From: Sphingobacteriales bacterium
GTDB lineage: Bacteria > Bacteroidota > Bacteroidia > Chitinophagales > LD1
Direction of reading: 5' to 3'
DNA: 64,000 nucleotides
NCBI GenBank assembly: GCA_018262795.1
Contig: JADFDM010000004.1
Span: 247,155 to 311,154 of the forward strand
Positions 44,060-54,018 of the stretch are shown piece after piece. Made by a program: the position numbers and the translations under genes. The notes under the pieces are model-generated. The model was not told the DNA's origin, did not search any database, and saw nothing but the letters and a program-made list of their open reading frames with translations. Positions within the stretch are counted from its first letter, which is position 1, and each line of letters begins with the position of its first letter.

Positions 44060-45289
44060 TCAGCCTCTCATGGCATTGATTCGCTGCAACAAAGTGGGAT
44101 GTGAGTAGTTCACAAAAACATAGGCCGGGTGCGGTTGCAAATTGCTTAAATGGTTGACTGAGAGTTTTTTTAACGAGCTGATGAGTGGTTCTGCCGAGTA
44201 TGTATCGCGGGCATAGGCATCTGCTTCATATTCATTTTTACGGCTAAATAAGTTCATGAACAAACCCAATACCAACGAAATAGGGGAGTAGATAAGCGAA
44301 AAGGTAACGAGGGATAAATGGAAACTGCTTTCCTTGGCACCCAATACTTCGGCCATGAGAGGGCTGCCGACCAGCCAACCAAAGATGAAAAACATAACTC
44401 CCATTTGCAGAATGGATAGCACAATAGATTGCAGCACATGCTTCTTTTTATAATGACCCACTTCATGTGCCAGCACGGCTGTTATTTCATCGGTGGTCAT
44501 GTCTTGAATCAAGGTGTCATACAACACAATGTTTTTCTTGTGACCCAAACCACTGAAGAAGGCGTTTGCTTTAGAACTGCGTTTGCTGCCATCAATTACA
44601 AAAATGTTGGTGAGCGGAAAATTGACTTTGGAGCTATAATTTTCTATAGACTGGCGCAGGTCGCCATCTTCTAATGGAGTAAGTTTATTGAAAAGTGGTA
44701 AGAATAAAGTGGTGTAAAACATCGCCATCAAAACAGAGAATGCTGCCACTACTGCCCATGCAGCCAACCAAAACTTATCGCCAAGAAGCAGATACAAAAA
44801 AGTGAGTAGCGCCAGAATGCCCCCTCCGATGATTACCGCCAACAGAATATTTTTGATTTTATCGGAAACAAAGATTGCCGGGGTGGTTTTATTAAACCCG
44901 AATTTATCTTCGATTACAAAAGTGGAATAGACATCGAAGGGCAATGAGAGAATGGAAGACCCGGTTCCCAGAATGGCAAAAAAGATCAACGCTTGAAGTA
45001 TGGGAGAATCTGAAAAGCTACGGGCAATAGTGTCTATCCATGCAAAACCACCCAGCACTAAAAAACTGACGGTTATTACCAGTGAAATCGTTGAGGAAAT
45101 AGCCCCAAACCTGAAATTAGCTTTGGCATAGTCACGTGCTTGGGCGTATTTTTCTGCATCGTATAAATCCTTCACTTCAGCCGGCAGCGGTTGATCCCAT
45201 GTTTTTAAGTTCAGAACAGACAGAACCTTTGACAACACAAATTCAAACAGAATAAAAGCAACTATCAGATAGAGAATCGTCTGAGCCAT
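44060..45289 (-). CDS. M48 family metallopeptidase, Ste24-like
   Basis: I use the ATG at 45289 (409 residues). The longer frame to 45325 adds 12 residues before the first membrane helix. This membrane zinc protease of the Ste24/CAAX protease type has several helices (about 5-25, 70-90, 112-130, 155-175, 180-200, 305-325, 345-365). The zinc motif is HEVGH, with the third ligand Glu after NEYEADAYARDTYS in the second half. Ste24 relatives process prenylated or misfolded membrane proteins; in bacteria the natural substrates are unclear. rplU-rpmA follow on the same strand but have their own promoter. Confidence 0.9.
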   Translation of the reverse strand: MAQTILYLIVAFILFEFVLSKVLSVLNLKTWDQPLPAEVKDLYDAEKYAQARDYAKANFRFGAISSTISLVITVSFLVLGGFAWIDTIARSFSDSPILQALIFFAILGTGSSILSLPFDVYSTFVIEDKFGFNKTTPAIFVSDKIKNILLAVIIGGGILALLTFLYLLLGDKFWLAAWAVVAAFSVLMAMFYTTLFLPLFNKLTPLEDGDLRQSIENYSSKVNFPLTNIFVIDGSKRSSKANAFFSGLGHKKNIVLYDTLIQDMTTDEITAVLAHEVGHYKKKHVLQSIVLSILQMGVMFFIFGWLVGSPLMAEVLGAKESSFHLSLVTFSLIYSPISLVLGLFMNLFSRKNEYEADAYARDTYSAEPLISSLKKLSVNHLSNLQPHPAYVFVNYSHPTLLQRINAMRG

Positions 45290-45365
45290 TTGAGCAATTT
45301 TACGCGAAACTAATTTATTTCGCAAGCTGAATTATATTTGAAAAAGCGACTCAACTAACTCTGTG

Positions 45366-45773
45366 ATGAATTACTGGCTTATTAAATCAGATCCTGAAAC
45401 GTATTCTTTTGAACGAATGAAAAAGGAAAAGAAAACCTTTTGGGATGGGGTGCACAATTATGCTGCACGCAACAACCTGAAAGCGATGAAAAAGGGCGAC
45501 CTCTGTTTCTTTTATGAGAGTATGAATGGCGAACCTTCGATAGTGGGAATTGTAAAAGTGATAAAGGAGCATTACCAAGACCCCACCACGACCGACCCGT
45601 GGGTGTGGGTAGATGTGCAGTATGCGGAAGATGTAAAGCGCCCTGTCAGCTTAAAGGAAGTGAAGGCTAATGAGAAACTAACACAGATGGCATTGGTGCG
45701 CCTTAGTCGCTTGAGTGTGCAGCCCGTTACAAAAGAAGAGTGGGAGGAGGTGATGAAAATGAGTAAAAGTTAA
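45366..45773 (+). CDS. EVE domain protein
   Basis: This protein has 135 residues from the ATG at 45366 (a GTG at 45363 is the alternative). The fold starts MNYWLIKSDPETYSFERM, then FWDGVHNYAARNNLKAMKKGDLCFFYES, both typical of the EVE family of the PUA superfamily. EVE proteins bind modified bases in nucleic acids, and in several cases they are linked to restriction of modified DNA; here no restriction neighbour is near. The stop overlaps the next gene's start: TAATG at 45771-45775, so the two are translated together. Confidence 0.9.
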   Translation: MNYWLIKSDPETYSFERMKKEKKTFWDGVHNYAARNNLKAMKKGDLCFFYESMNGEPSIVGIVKVIKEHYQDPTTTDPWVWVDVQYAEDVKRPVSLKEVKANEKLTQMALVRLSRLSVQPVTKEEWEEVMKMSKS

Positions 45774-46450
45774 TGAGCAAAAAGTTTTCACTGGACGATT
45801 TGTTTAGTTCGATATCAAAGTTGATATCGGAGCCGGACTCGGGTGAAAAGAAGTTAAGCCCCCAACAGCAACTACATCAACTCGAAATAGAAAATTCTAT
45901 TTTAATAGTAGCCGCTGAAATTATTCGCTGTGATCGAAATTTTTCGGAGGACACGGAAATTCATATTCTTGAATATCTGACCAAACATTTTGGAGCAGCC
46001 GGAAAAAAGAGACGAGTGCAAAGTGTAGCGCGGCATGTAGAGATGGGCACAGAGGCGTTTATTAAAATGGCTTGCACAGAATTAAAAATCCTCACCACTT
46101 ACGATTCGCGATTGAACATTTTGCATTTTCTTTTCGGAGTAGCAGCCGCGGATGATTTTATCAATGCTAAAGAGGCCAGATGTGTGCATCGCATAGCCGG
46201 TTACTTAGGTATCACCGCCACTGATTTTGCTGAAATTAAAACAGGCTTTCTCAACCGTAATAATCCATATACGGTTCTCGAAATAGACGAGGGCGCTTCA
46301 CTACGGCAGGTAAAAACAGCTTACCGGAAAATGATTTTGAAATATCATCCCGATAAGGCCGGAGGGAAACTCAGCCAGCAGGATGCGGAGGAGCGATTCA
46401 GAGAGGTGCAGCGAGCTTATGAAATTATCTGTCGCGAGCTTCAGCAGTAA
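45773..46450 (+). CDS. TerB-like/J-domain protein, DjlA-like
   Basis: This 225-residue protein is in two parts. The first (about 30-155) is an all-helical TerB/DjlA-like region with many charged residues, including the acidic DRNFSEDTEI stretch (about 55-64). The second (about 162-225) is a J domain with NPYTVLEIDEGASLRQVKTAYRKMILKYHPDKAGG and the essential HPD at about 194-196. J domains stimulate Hsp70 ATPase. The order, TerB region then J domain, is that of DjlA-type co-chaperones, but there is no membrane anchor here, so it is a soluble relative. It begins one base into the EVE gene stop. Confidence 0.87.
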   Translation: MSKKFSLDDLFSSISKLISEPDSGEKKLSPQQQLHQLEIENSILIVAAEIIRCDRNFSEDTEIHILEYLTKHFGAAGKKRRVQSVARHVEMGTEAFIKMACTELKILTTYDSRLNILHFLFGVAAADDFINAKEARCVHRIAGYLGITATDFAEIKTGFLNRNNPYTVLEIDEGASLRQVKTAYRKMILKYHPDKAGGKLSQQDAEERFREVQRAYEIICRELQQ

Positions 46451-46632
46451 TTAATTGTTTAGAGTTATATCGTTTTCAATCTTGCGATTTCTTCGAGGTG
46501 TAAAATACCTACAGCTTTTGGATATTGTACTATTAAGGGAACCGACTCTTTATCCCTGAAATAATTTAAAGGGAACTAATGAGATAAGGTGTAAATCAGC
46601 ACACCCATTTATTATTCCCTCTATACAAAAAA

Positions 46633-46676
46633 CAAAACCCTTGAAAATAGGGGCTTTCAAGGGTTTTGCTTTTTAA
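46633..46676. terminator. Bidirectional terminator between the J-domain and giant-protein genes
   Basis: CAAAACCCTTGAAA (46633-46646) pairs perfectly with TTTCAAGGGTTTTG (46655-46668), followed by CTTTTT, with T-rich flank on the other strand as well. It can end transcripts from both sides. Confidence 0.85.
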
Positions 46677-46695
46677 AGAGTAGCTGTAAATTCAA

Positions 46696-49600
46696 TCAGA
46701 GTTTGAGCACTCGCTGTGTAGTATAGACTCGCGACTTGCTTTTAACTACCAATAGATACATGCCGGCTGAAAGTTTTGACAAGTCGAATGTTTCATGGAT
46801 CACAGAAGAATTTTCCTCTCGGATAAATAGTGTTCTTCCCAATTCATCTTGCAATTCAACCTGCATTGCCTCCGTTAAATTCTCAGCCCGCACCTGCAGC
46901 ACATTTTCTGTCGGGTTAGGATACACCTGCAAATGGATCATTGAAACATCGGCTATGCCGGTACCGGTCACATTCATAGAGGCCGAAGTGTCGCTGCATC
47001 CATTACTATCGGCCACCAGCACCGCATACGAACCATCTGCGTGCACAATAATTGTTCGGTTGGTGTCTGCTAATTGCAGTCCATCCTTAAACCAAGTAAA
47101 ATGTGCATAGGCTCCGGTTCTCAGCGTATCAGTTCCACTTCGGGTAATTACCGGCACCGGTAAAGCGTGAACATGTAGCGTAAGCGTAGTAATACTATCG
47201 CAAGCATTAGAGCCTTGTGTGGTATCGGTATATACTCCACCGCTGCTCAGATTTTGCGTGCCAAATACATAAACATCGCCCTGACAAATGTCGGCAGTGG
47301 TGGCTACTGAAACAGGATTATTTACCGTAAGCGTAAGCACTACAAAACTATCGCAGCTTGAGGCAGACGCTAAAGTGTCGCGATAAACTCCGCCTACCGT
47401 CAGATTATCTCCCTTAAACGGATAGGAACTACCGTTGCAGATAGTGGCATTGAGGGAAGTCGTGATCACCGGATTTACTGTGAGCGTTAATTGAACAATG
47501 CTATCGCAACCATTCACAGCCGCAGCCAAAAGAGTATCGGAATAAGTGCCTCCATGGGTCAGGTTATTTCCGCCAAAAGAAAAATTACCACCCTGGCAAA
47601 TCGCAGCACTCATGGTAGAGTAAGCGGGTTGCAACACCGTCATAGTTGTTTTGTTGCTGACCACACTTATCGGCACTGCGCAGGTAGCGTTGCTGGTCAT
47701 ACTGCACCATATAGAATCATTATTGGCAAGATTGGAAGTGATGAACAGTGCACCGCTTCCCGATTGCACCATACCATTCTTTCGCCATTGATAAACGGGA
47801 GAAGAGCCACCATTAGTAGGGGTAGCGGTGAAGGTAACCACCGTGCCCAAGCAGATGGTAGTGTTAGAGGCACTCACCATTGCCGAAGGAGTAACGGTAG
47901 GGGTAACCAACATCATTACCTTGTTGCTGAGAGCCGTGTTTGGCGAAGCGCAAATTTTGTTGGAGGTGAGCAAGCACCAAACCGAATCATTACTGGCCAG
48001 TGAATTATCGGTGTATGTGCTGCTATTAGTGCCGGTCACCACTCCGTTTTTATACCAGGTATAAACCGGTGCGCTGCCACCGTTTACCGGTGTTGCGGTA
48101 AAGGTCACTGTTACTCCCACGCAAATATTGTTTTGTGAAGCAGAAACAGAAATCGCAGGTGATGTAACGGGATTCACCGTCAGATGAATCTTGTTGCCGA
48201 TTACGCTTGCCGGAGAAGGACATGGAGCATTGCTGGTAAGTACACACCACACAGAGTCGTTATTCAGTAAGGCAGCGGTGCTGTAAACCGAAGTGCCGTT
48301 CCCCACATTCACATTGTTCTTTTTCCATTGATAAATGGGGGTAGTGCCACCGTTAGTGATACTTGCTGTAAAGGTGACGGAGTCCCCGGCACAAAGGGTA
48401 CTCTGTGAAGCAACTATTGCGATGGTTGGAACTACGGTTGGATATACCGTCATCAGAACTTTGTTGCTACCGGCCGTTGTCGGTGAAGGACACTGAGCGG
48501 CAGAAGTCATCACCGTCCACACAGAATCGCCATTGGCTAATCCTGTACTACTGAACGTACCGCTATTTCCCGATTGAAGCACTCCGTTTTTATACCAATG
48601 ATAGGTAGGTGAGCCGCCACCGTTCACCGGAGAAGCTGTAAATGTTACAGAGGTTCCGGGACAGATAGCACTCTGAGATGCGGAGATAGTGACAGTAGGA
48701 ATAACAGTAGGCGTAATCGTGATTATGACCTTATTGCTTGTAGCAACAGTCGTAGAAGCACAATTGGCGTTAGATGTAAGTCGGCACCAAACTGAATCGT
48801 TGCTGCTTAAGGCATTGTCGGAATAAGTGGAAGAACTTGTACCCACCGTTGCCCCATTTTTATACCACTGGTAAATCGGAGCACCTCCTCCATGTGTAAT
48901 AGAAGCAGTGAAAGTAACAGTGGCTCCGCTGCAAATCGGGTTTTGTGAAGCAGCAACAGAAATAGTAGGAGTCACAATAGCGTTTACTGTGACTTTTTTC
49001 TTGTTGCTAATCACGCTTGCCGGAGAAGGGCAAGGGGCAGTGCTGGTAAGCACACACCATACCGAATCACCGGCTGCCAATGAGCTTGTTCCGTAAACCG
49101 AAGTGCCATTCCCCACATTTACATTGTTCTTTTTCCATTGGTAAATAGGCGTAGCGCCACCGTTGGTAATATTTGCAGTAAAGGTGACTGAGTCACCGGC
49201 ACAAATCGCATTGGTGGAACTGACGATGGAAATGGTTGGAGTCACCGTAGGATTTACGGTTAGGTGCAACTTGTTGCTGGTAGCGGTTGCCGGTACGGGA
49301 CAGGTGGCAACAGAAGTCATCACACACCACACGGAATCATTATTAGCAACAGCAGTCGTATAGGTATTGGTATTTCCCGCCTGCACGATTCCGTTTTTGT
49401 ACCATTGGTAAACGGGAGCCCCGCCTCCGTTAGTCGGAGCGGCACTAAAGGTAATGGAGGTTCCGGCACACACACTCGTTTGCGGAGTACTCACCACCAC
49501 TGAAGGAATCACATTGGGAGCAATAACTACCACCACCTTATTACTCGTAGCTGTGAGTGGCGAAGCGCAACTCGCATTAGAAGTCATTAAGCACCAGATC

Positions 49601-52600
49601 GAATCATTTGTCGAAAGAGAATTATCGGTATAAGTATCTGCATTGGTTCCTGCGATAAGTCCATTCTTATACCATTGGTAAGAAGGGGAAGCCCCTCCGT
49701 TTGTAGGCGTAGCGCTGAAGGTGATAGTGCCTCCTACACAAATCGGATTCTGTGAAGCACTCACGGTAACCGTAGGAGCCGAAACCTGATTCACCACCAT
49801 TTTGACTTTGCTGCTGGTTACCGTAGTTGGAGTGGCACAGGGGGCGTTTGAGGTTAGGATGCACCACACGGAATCGCTATTCGTGGGGGAAGCCAAAACG
49901 TAAATAGAGGAATTGCTCCCCACCGTTACATTGTTCTTCTTCCAAACGTAAGTAGGATTGCTGCCTCCATTGGTGATGATGGCGCTAAAGGTTACCGAAG
50001 TGCCGGTACAAACAGGGTTCTGAGTTACTGAAACGCTAATGGTAGGCACTACCGATGGGTTCACTGTCATGTGAATTTTATTGGCAGTAGCGGTAGATGG
50101 CATTGGGCAAACCGCATGGGAGGTCATCACACACCAAACGGAATCATTATTGGCCAATGAGGAACTGCTAAACGTGCTGTTATTCCCCGATTGAAGCACT
50201 CCGTTTTTGTACCATTGATAAGAAGGCCCACTGCCACCATTTATAGGCACTGCTGTAAAGGTGACAGAAGTCCCCGGGCAGATGGTGGATTGCGTTGCAC
50301 TAACAGTTACAGATGGAACTACCGTTGCATTTACGTTGATGGTGATTGAAGCGGTAGAAGAGCAAGTGCCCGAAGTGCCGGTAACCGTGTAGGTGGTTTG
50401 GGCAAGCGGGGTAGCGGTGACACTTGCCCCGGTGGAACTGTTCAGCGTTCCCGAAGGTGACCACACATAAGTATTCGCACCACTGGCATTCAATATGGCC
50501 GATGAACCACTGCAAATGGTGGAGGTAGTGGTACTCACCTGCGTATTGTTGGCGCTAATATTCACCGTAAATGATGCCGTGCCTATACAACCGGAAGTAG
50601 TTCCGGTAACCGTATAGGTAGTTCCTGCAGAAGGGGTAGCTATTACCTGAGCACCGGTGGTGGTATTTAATCCCGTTCCGGGCGACCATGTATAAGTGGT
50701 TGCACCGCTGGCTGTCAGCGTGTCGGCATGTCCTTGACAAACAGTACTGCCGTTTCCGATGATACTGACTACTGGTCCCGGATTTACAGTGACCGTAACC
50801 GGGGAGGACACTTTGCTGCATCCTGCATTTGAAACAGTCACATAATAAGTTCCCGAACTACTGACGGTAATTGAGGAAGCTGTTGAGCCACCACTCCAAA
50901 CGTAGCTCAGGCCGCTGCCGGTGTTAGCCGATAGCAGCACGCTGCTGCCATTGCAGAAGGTAGTAGGGCCGTTGGCGGTGATGGAAGCGGTAGGTGCAGT
51001 GAGAACTGTTACCACTACCCCTGCAGCAGTCGCTGAACAGTTAGAAGTATTCGTGACTGTCAAGGCGTAAGTCCCCTGAGTCTTTACAGTAATAAAATTG
51101 GTGGTGGCATTATTACTCCAATGGTAAGTAAGTCCGGCACCGGTGTTGGCGTAAAGCAAAACGCTATCTCCCGAACAAAAAGTGGTGCTTCCAATAGGAG
51201 TAATAGTAGCTGTTGGAGATGGATTAACTACCACTGTATCCTTGGCAGAAGTAGTAGCGCAGCCGTTTGATCCGGTTACGGCTACATCGTATATCCCGCT
51301 TGCAGTGGCAATGTATGAAGTGGTGTTTGCACCCCCTATGTTGTTGCCGTATTTATGCCATTGATAAGTCGCATTTGCAGTGGCATTTACACTCAAAGTA
51401 ACACTGCCTCCCTGACAGAAAGTGAGTGAACCGTTAGCAGAAATGGTGGCCGTAGGAACCGAATTCACCGTGATAGAAACGGCAGCGGAGGTAGCACTGG
51501 AAATAGCGTTGGTGACCACTACGGTATAACTACCCGAAGCAACCGGTACATAAGTAATTCCGGTAGCCCCATTGATGGTATTCCCATTCAGTTTCCATTG
51601 ATAGGTGGCAGCAGCCGAATAATTTGCTTGCAAGTAAGTGCCTGTTCCGGCACAGAAGGTAGTAGGCCCTATGACGGTGATGCTTGCCGTGGGCGCTTGC
51701 AACTGGCCACCGGTGAAAGAAGCATAGTTTGTCAAGGACCATTTATGCAAAGTATCCATGGATCGGATGTAGAGGGTGTGGAATCCGCTCGCAATGGAAG
51801 TAAGGTCAATATTGGCTACTAAGGCACTTACATCCGTGGCATGTGTAAACGGAATATTACCTCCATTCCCAAAGCCGGGATCGGTATCAATAAAATATTC
51901 GAGTTTAATCACCTTCCCGGCAGCAGCAATACCTGATTGCGGAGCGTATTTTATAAATGAACCGAGATTAGTGATAGCCCATTTGCCATCCGCATCTTTT
52001 GACCTTGCGTAGAGGGTATGAAATCCATTGGTCAAACTGGTTAGCGACACATTGAAAACCAGCGAAGAAATATTTAGCGAAGGCGTAACCGGAACATTAA
52101 CCCCTAACCCGAAACCCGGATCGGCATCTACAAAATATTCTAACTTCACAATGTTGCTTGCTGCCGGAGAGGAGGTTGGTGCAGTATATTTTATGAAAGA
52201 ACTATAATCCGTCAGCGACCATTTGCCGTCTGCATCTTTGCTCCGAACATATAAGGTGTGAAACCCGCTGCTTAAGCCGGCAAGGTTTACATTGAACACC
52301 TGTCCCGAAATATCCATTGCCGGAGTAATGGGCACGTTTGTTCCCGCTCCAAATCCCGGATCGGCATCTACAAAATATTCCAACTTCACAATGTTGTGAG
52401 CCGCAGCATTGGCACTTGGTGCAACGTATTTTAGGAATACACTGTAATCGGTCAGCGACCATTTGCCGTCTCCATCTTTGCTCCGAACATATAAGGTATG
52501 GAATCCGCTATTTAAGCCGGCAAGGTTGATATTAAAAACCTGCCCTGAAATATCTAATGACGAAGTGACAGGCACATTGGTTCCCGCTCCGAATCCCGGA

Positions 52601-52968
52601 TCGGCATCTACAAAGTATTCCAGTTTCACAATGTTGTGCGCAGCAGCGGTAGCAGTCGGTGCTTTATATTTTACAAAGGACTGGTAGCTCGTCAGCGACC
52701 ACTTGTTATTGGCATCCCGTGAGCGAATGTATAAGGTGTGAAACCCATCATTAAGTGAAGAAATGCTGGGCGAAAAGGTGAGCGAAGATATATTGGCAGC
52801 CGGGGTAAACGAAACAGCCGTTCCGCTTCCAAAACCGGGGTCGGTGTCATAGAAATATTCTATGCGAGTGATATTTTGTGCCGAAACCGAATTTATCAGT
52901 AGCACCAGAATACCAGTTAGCACCGAAAGCTGCCTTATCTTCCCGATAAGTTTATGCAGATTTTTCAT
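46696..52968 (-). CDS. Giant T9SS-secreted repeat protein, adhesin-like
   Basis: This 2090-residue protein begins with a signal peptide (1-30). Five copies of an 80-residue module follow at a fixed step, with EYFxDxDPGFG at 37, 117, 197, 277 and 357 and GFHTLYxRSxD inside each. Ig-like/PKD-type domains with C...G and Y-x-W landmarks cover about 425-880. Then come ten 90-residue Ig-like modules (about 882-1780, Y-x-W-x-K-N at 917, 1007, 1097, 1187, 1276, 1366, 1456, 1546, 1636 and 1726). Three ICxG/CDS modules follow (about 1783-1933), and a T9SS type A sorting domain (about 2012-2090, VYPNPTENVLQV). It is predicted to be a surface filament or gliding-type adhesin. The ligand is unknown. Confidence 0.87.
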   Translation of the reverse strand: MKNLHKLIGKIRQLSVLTGILVLLINSVSAQNITRIEYFYDTDPGFGSGTAVSFTPAANISSLTFSPSISSLNDGFHTLYIRSRDANNKWSLTSYQSFVKYKAPTATAAAHNIVKLEYFVDADPGFGAGTNVPVTSSLDISGQVFNINLAGLNSGFHTLYVRSKDGDGKWSLTDYSVFLKYVAPSANAAAHNIVKLEYFVDADPGFGAGTNVPITPAMDISGQVFNVNLAGLSSGFHTLYVRSKDADGKWSLTDYSSFIKYTAPTSSPAASNIVKLEYFVDADPGFGLGVNVPVTPSLNISSLVFNVSLTSLTNGFHTLYARSKDADGKWAITNLGSFIKYAPQSGIAAAGKVIKLEYFIDTDPGFGNGGNIPFTHATDVSALVANIDLTSIASGFHTLYIRSMDTLHKWSLTNYASFTGGQLQAPTASITVIGPTTFCAGTGTYLQANYSAAATYQWKLNGNTINGATGITYVPVASGSYTVVVTNAISSATSAAVSITVNSVPTATISANGSLTFCQGGSVTLSVNATANATYQWHKYGNNIGGANTTSYIATASGIYDVAVTGSNGCATTSAKDTVVVNPSPTATITPIGSTTFCSGDSVLLYANTGAGLTYHWSNNATTNFITVKTQGTYALTVTNTSNCSATAAGVVVTVLTAPTASITANGPTTFCNGSSVLLSANTGSGLSYVWSGGSTASSITVSSSGTYYVTVSNAGCSKVSSPVTVTVNPGPVVSIIGNGSTVCQGHADTLTASGATTYTWSPGTGLNTTTGAQVIATPSAGTTYTVTGTTSGCIGTASFTVNISANNTQVSTTTSTICSGSSAILNASGANTYVWSPSGTLNSSTGASVTATPLAQTTYTVTGTSGTCSSTASITINVNATVVPSVTVSATQSTICPGTSVTFTAVPINGGSGPSYQWYKNGVLQSGNNSTFSSSSLANNDSVWCVMTSHAVCPMPSTATANKIHMTVNPSVVPTISVSVTQNPVCTGTSVTFSAIITNGGSNPTYVWKKNNVTVGSNSSIYVLASPTNSDSVWCILTSNAPCATPTTVTSSKVKMVVNQVSAPTVTVSASQNPICVGGTITFSATPTNGGASPSYQWYKNGLIAGTNADTYTDNSLSTNDSIWCLMTSNASCASPLTATSNKVVVVIAPNVIPSVVVSTPQTSVCAGTSITFSAAPTNGGGAPVYQWYKNGIVQAGNTNTYTTAVANNDSVWCVMTSVATCPVPATATSNKLHLTVNPTVTPTISIVSSTNAICAGDSVTFTANITNGGATPIYQWKKNNVNVGNGTSVYGTSSLAAGDSVWCVLTSTAPCPSPASVISNKKKVTVNAIVTPTISVAASQNPICSGATVTFTASITHGGGAPIYQWYKNGATVGTSSSTYSDNALSSNDSVWCRLTSNANCASTTVATSNKVIITITPTVIPTVTISASQSAICPGTSVTFTASPVNGGGSPTYHWYKNGVLQSGNSGTFSSTGLANGDSVWTVMTSAAQCPSPTTAGSNKVLMTVYPTVVPTIAIVASQSTLCAGDSVTFTASITNGGTTPIYQWKKNNVNVGNGTSVYSTAALLNNDSVWCVLTSNAPCPSPASVIGNKIHLTVNPVTSPAISVSASQNNICVGVTVTFTATPVNGGSAPVYTWYKNGVVTGTNSSTYTDNSLASNDSVWCLLTSNKICASPNTALSNKVMMLVTPTVTPSAMVSASNTTICLGTVVTFTATPTNGGSSPVYQWRKNGMVQSGSGALFITSNLANNDSIWCSMTSNATCAVPISVVSNKTTMTVLQPAYSTMSAAICQGGNFSFGGNNLTHGGTYSDTLLAAAVNGCDSIVQLTLTVNPVITTSLNATICNGSSYPFKGDNLTVGGVYRDTLASASSCDSFVVLTLTVNNPVSVATTADICQGDVYVFGTQNLSSGGVYTDTTQGSNACDSITTLTLHVHALPVPVITRSGTDTLRTGAYAHFTWFKDGLQLADTNRTIIVHADGSYAVLVADSNGCSDTSASMNVTGTGIADVSMIHLQVYPNPTENVLQVRAENLTEAMQVELQDELGRTLFIREENSSVIHETFDLSKLSAGMYLLVVKSKSRVYTTQRVLKL
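47629..50325 (-). repeat. Ten Ig-like modules in a three-module higher-order repeat
   Basis: Ten 90-residue modules fall into three types that alternate strictly: A (YQWYKNGxxQSGN; modules 1, 4, 7, 10), B (YxWKKNNVxVG; 2, 5, 8) and C (YxWYKNGxxxGT with TYxDNxLSxNDS; 3, 6, 9). The order is A-B-C three times, then A. This implies a 270-residue (810-bp) unit that was copied as a block. Confidence 0.85.
51709..52878 (-). repeat. Five 80-residue tandem repeats
   Basis: DPGFG and GFHTLY recur at exactly 80-residue (240-bp) steps from residue 31 to about 420 of the giant protein. Copies 2 and 3 are nearly the same over long stretches; copies 1 and 5 are more diverged. Confidence 0.85.
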
Positions 52969-53004
52969 TTTATTCCAATTTTCAATTTGATGAAATGATT
53001 AAAA

Positions 53005-53030
53005 AAGAATCAGGCGGAATGCGCCTGCAT
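53005..53030 (-). terminator. Terminator between the beta-helix and giant genes
   Basis: On the minus strand CAGGCG pairs with CGCCTG (53011-53027) around CATTC, followed by ATTCTTTTTT. It ends the beta-helix gene transcript before the giant-protein gene. Confidence 0.7.
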
Positions 53031-53040
53031 TTCATCCAAA

Positions 53041-54018
53041 TTAATTATTGGATCGGGTGCTTATGGTTACACTGATAGTAGTAGTGCCCACCGGTGGAAC
53101 CGTCAATTTGTAAATGGTAGGTACACTGGGAATGCCTGCCAGCTTATAGGGGTTCGGTCCGCCAAAAGCGCCACAATCTACCCCGCCATAACCTGCGCCT
53201 ATGGCCGGTGAGCCGCCTTTTAGTTGCCAGTAAGCATCGTGTGTATTGTAAGCTCCGGTGTAAGTGAAAATGGTAGCTCCCGAAACGTTTTGCTGGTTGC
53301 CATTTGCGGTACCAAACTGAGTGCCATCGCCAATATTGTTGAAATAAACATTGTTGTTTGGAGTGAAACCTCCGCCTGTCATAATGTTATTGTTCACCTG
53401 AAAATTATAACAGCTTATACTGGAGGCATTGCAAGTGTTATTGGTAAAGTTTCCGGTAGAGGTGCCTCCAAAAGTGATTCCGCTGTAGTAATAAAATATG
53501 TTGTTGGAGATATTAAGACCGGATAAGCCGGTGGTCTGTTCTGATACACCGTAATAGTACACCCAGTTACTACTAAAGGTGAAATTTTTAGAATACAGAT
53601 AAACGGGGTAGCTAACATTGCATCTTCTTATGATGATGTTTGAATCCTGAACGTAGGTGTAATAGGTAATCATAAGGCCTTGAAGAACAGATCCGGCACT
53701 GCCGGCATTAAAGTATATGGCACCGCCTATGGTAGAATTATTGGTATTGGCCTGTAAGCCGGTATCCACCGTCAGCAAATAGCCATTGCCGATAATTACT
53801 AAGGGCTTGCTTAACGAAATGCCTGAATAATTAGTTGCCGAAGGTTCTACATGGATGGTATCTCCCGCTAAAGTGGTTACCGCATTAATTGCGGTTTGAA
53901 TATCGGTGTAGTCCGCTACTACTCCGGCAGTATTGTTTACTCGCCAGATGTGAGCATAGGTGTTGTTCGTAAATAATAAAGCGGTAAAAAGAAATGAAAG
54001 TGAAAGTAGCTTTTTCAT
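53041..54018 (-). CDS. Exported right-handed parallel beta-helix-like protein
   Basis: This 325-residue protein has a signal peptide (about 1-22, ending TYA). The sequence continues with AHIWRVNNTAGVVADYTDIQTAINAVTT, the DUF1565/choice-of-anchor-Q-type start of pectin-lyase-like beta-helix proteins. A long region of short strands separated by N- and G-rich turns (NISNN, GNFTNN, NNNIMTG) follows, then a GAGYGGVDCGAFGGPNPYKLAGIP end (about 275-298). No T9SS sorting domain is obvious. It sits directly upstream of the giant protein gene, 72 bp apart with a terminator between. A surface or polysaccharide-related role is inferred from fold only. Confidence 0.75.
   Translation of the reverse strand: MKKLLSLSFLFTALLFTNNTYAHIWRVNNTAGVVADYTDIQTAINAVTTLAGDTIHVEPSATNYSGISLSKPLVIIGNGYLLTVDTGLQANTNNSTIGGAIYFNAGSAGSVLQGLMITYYTYVQDSNIIIRRCNVSYPVYLYSKNFTFSSNWVYYYGVSEQTTGLSGLNISNNIFYYYSGITFGGTSTGNFTNNTCNASSISCYNFQVNNNIMTGGGFTPNNNVYFNNIGDGTQFGTANGNQQNVSGATIFTYTGAYNTHDAYWQLKGGSPAIGAGYGGVDCGAFGGPNPYKLAGIPSVPTIYKLTVPPVGTTTISVTISTRSNN

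Noticed and set aside
47491-48003. A 170-codon plus-strand frame antisense to the giant protein
   Set aside because: Long antisense frames here arise from the sequence bias of repeated coding modules; the sense frame is uninterrupted and typical, so these are shadows.
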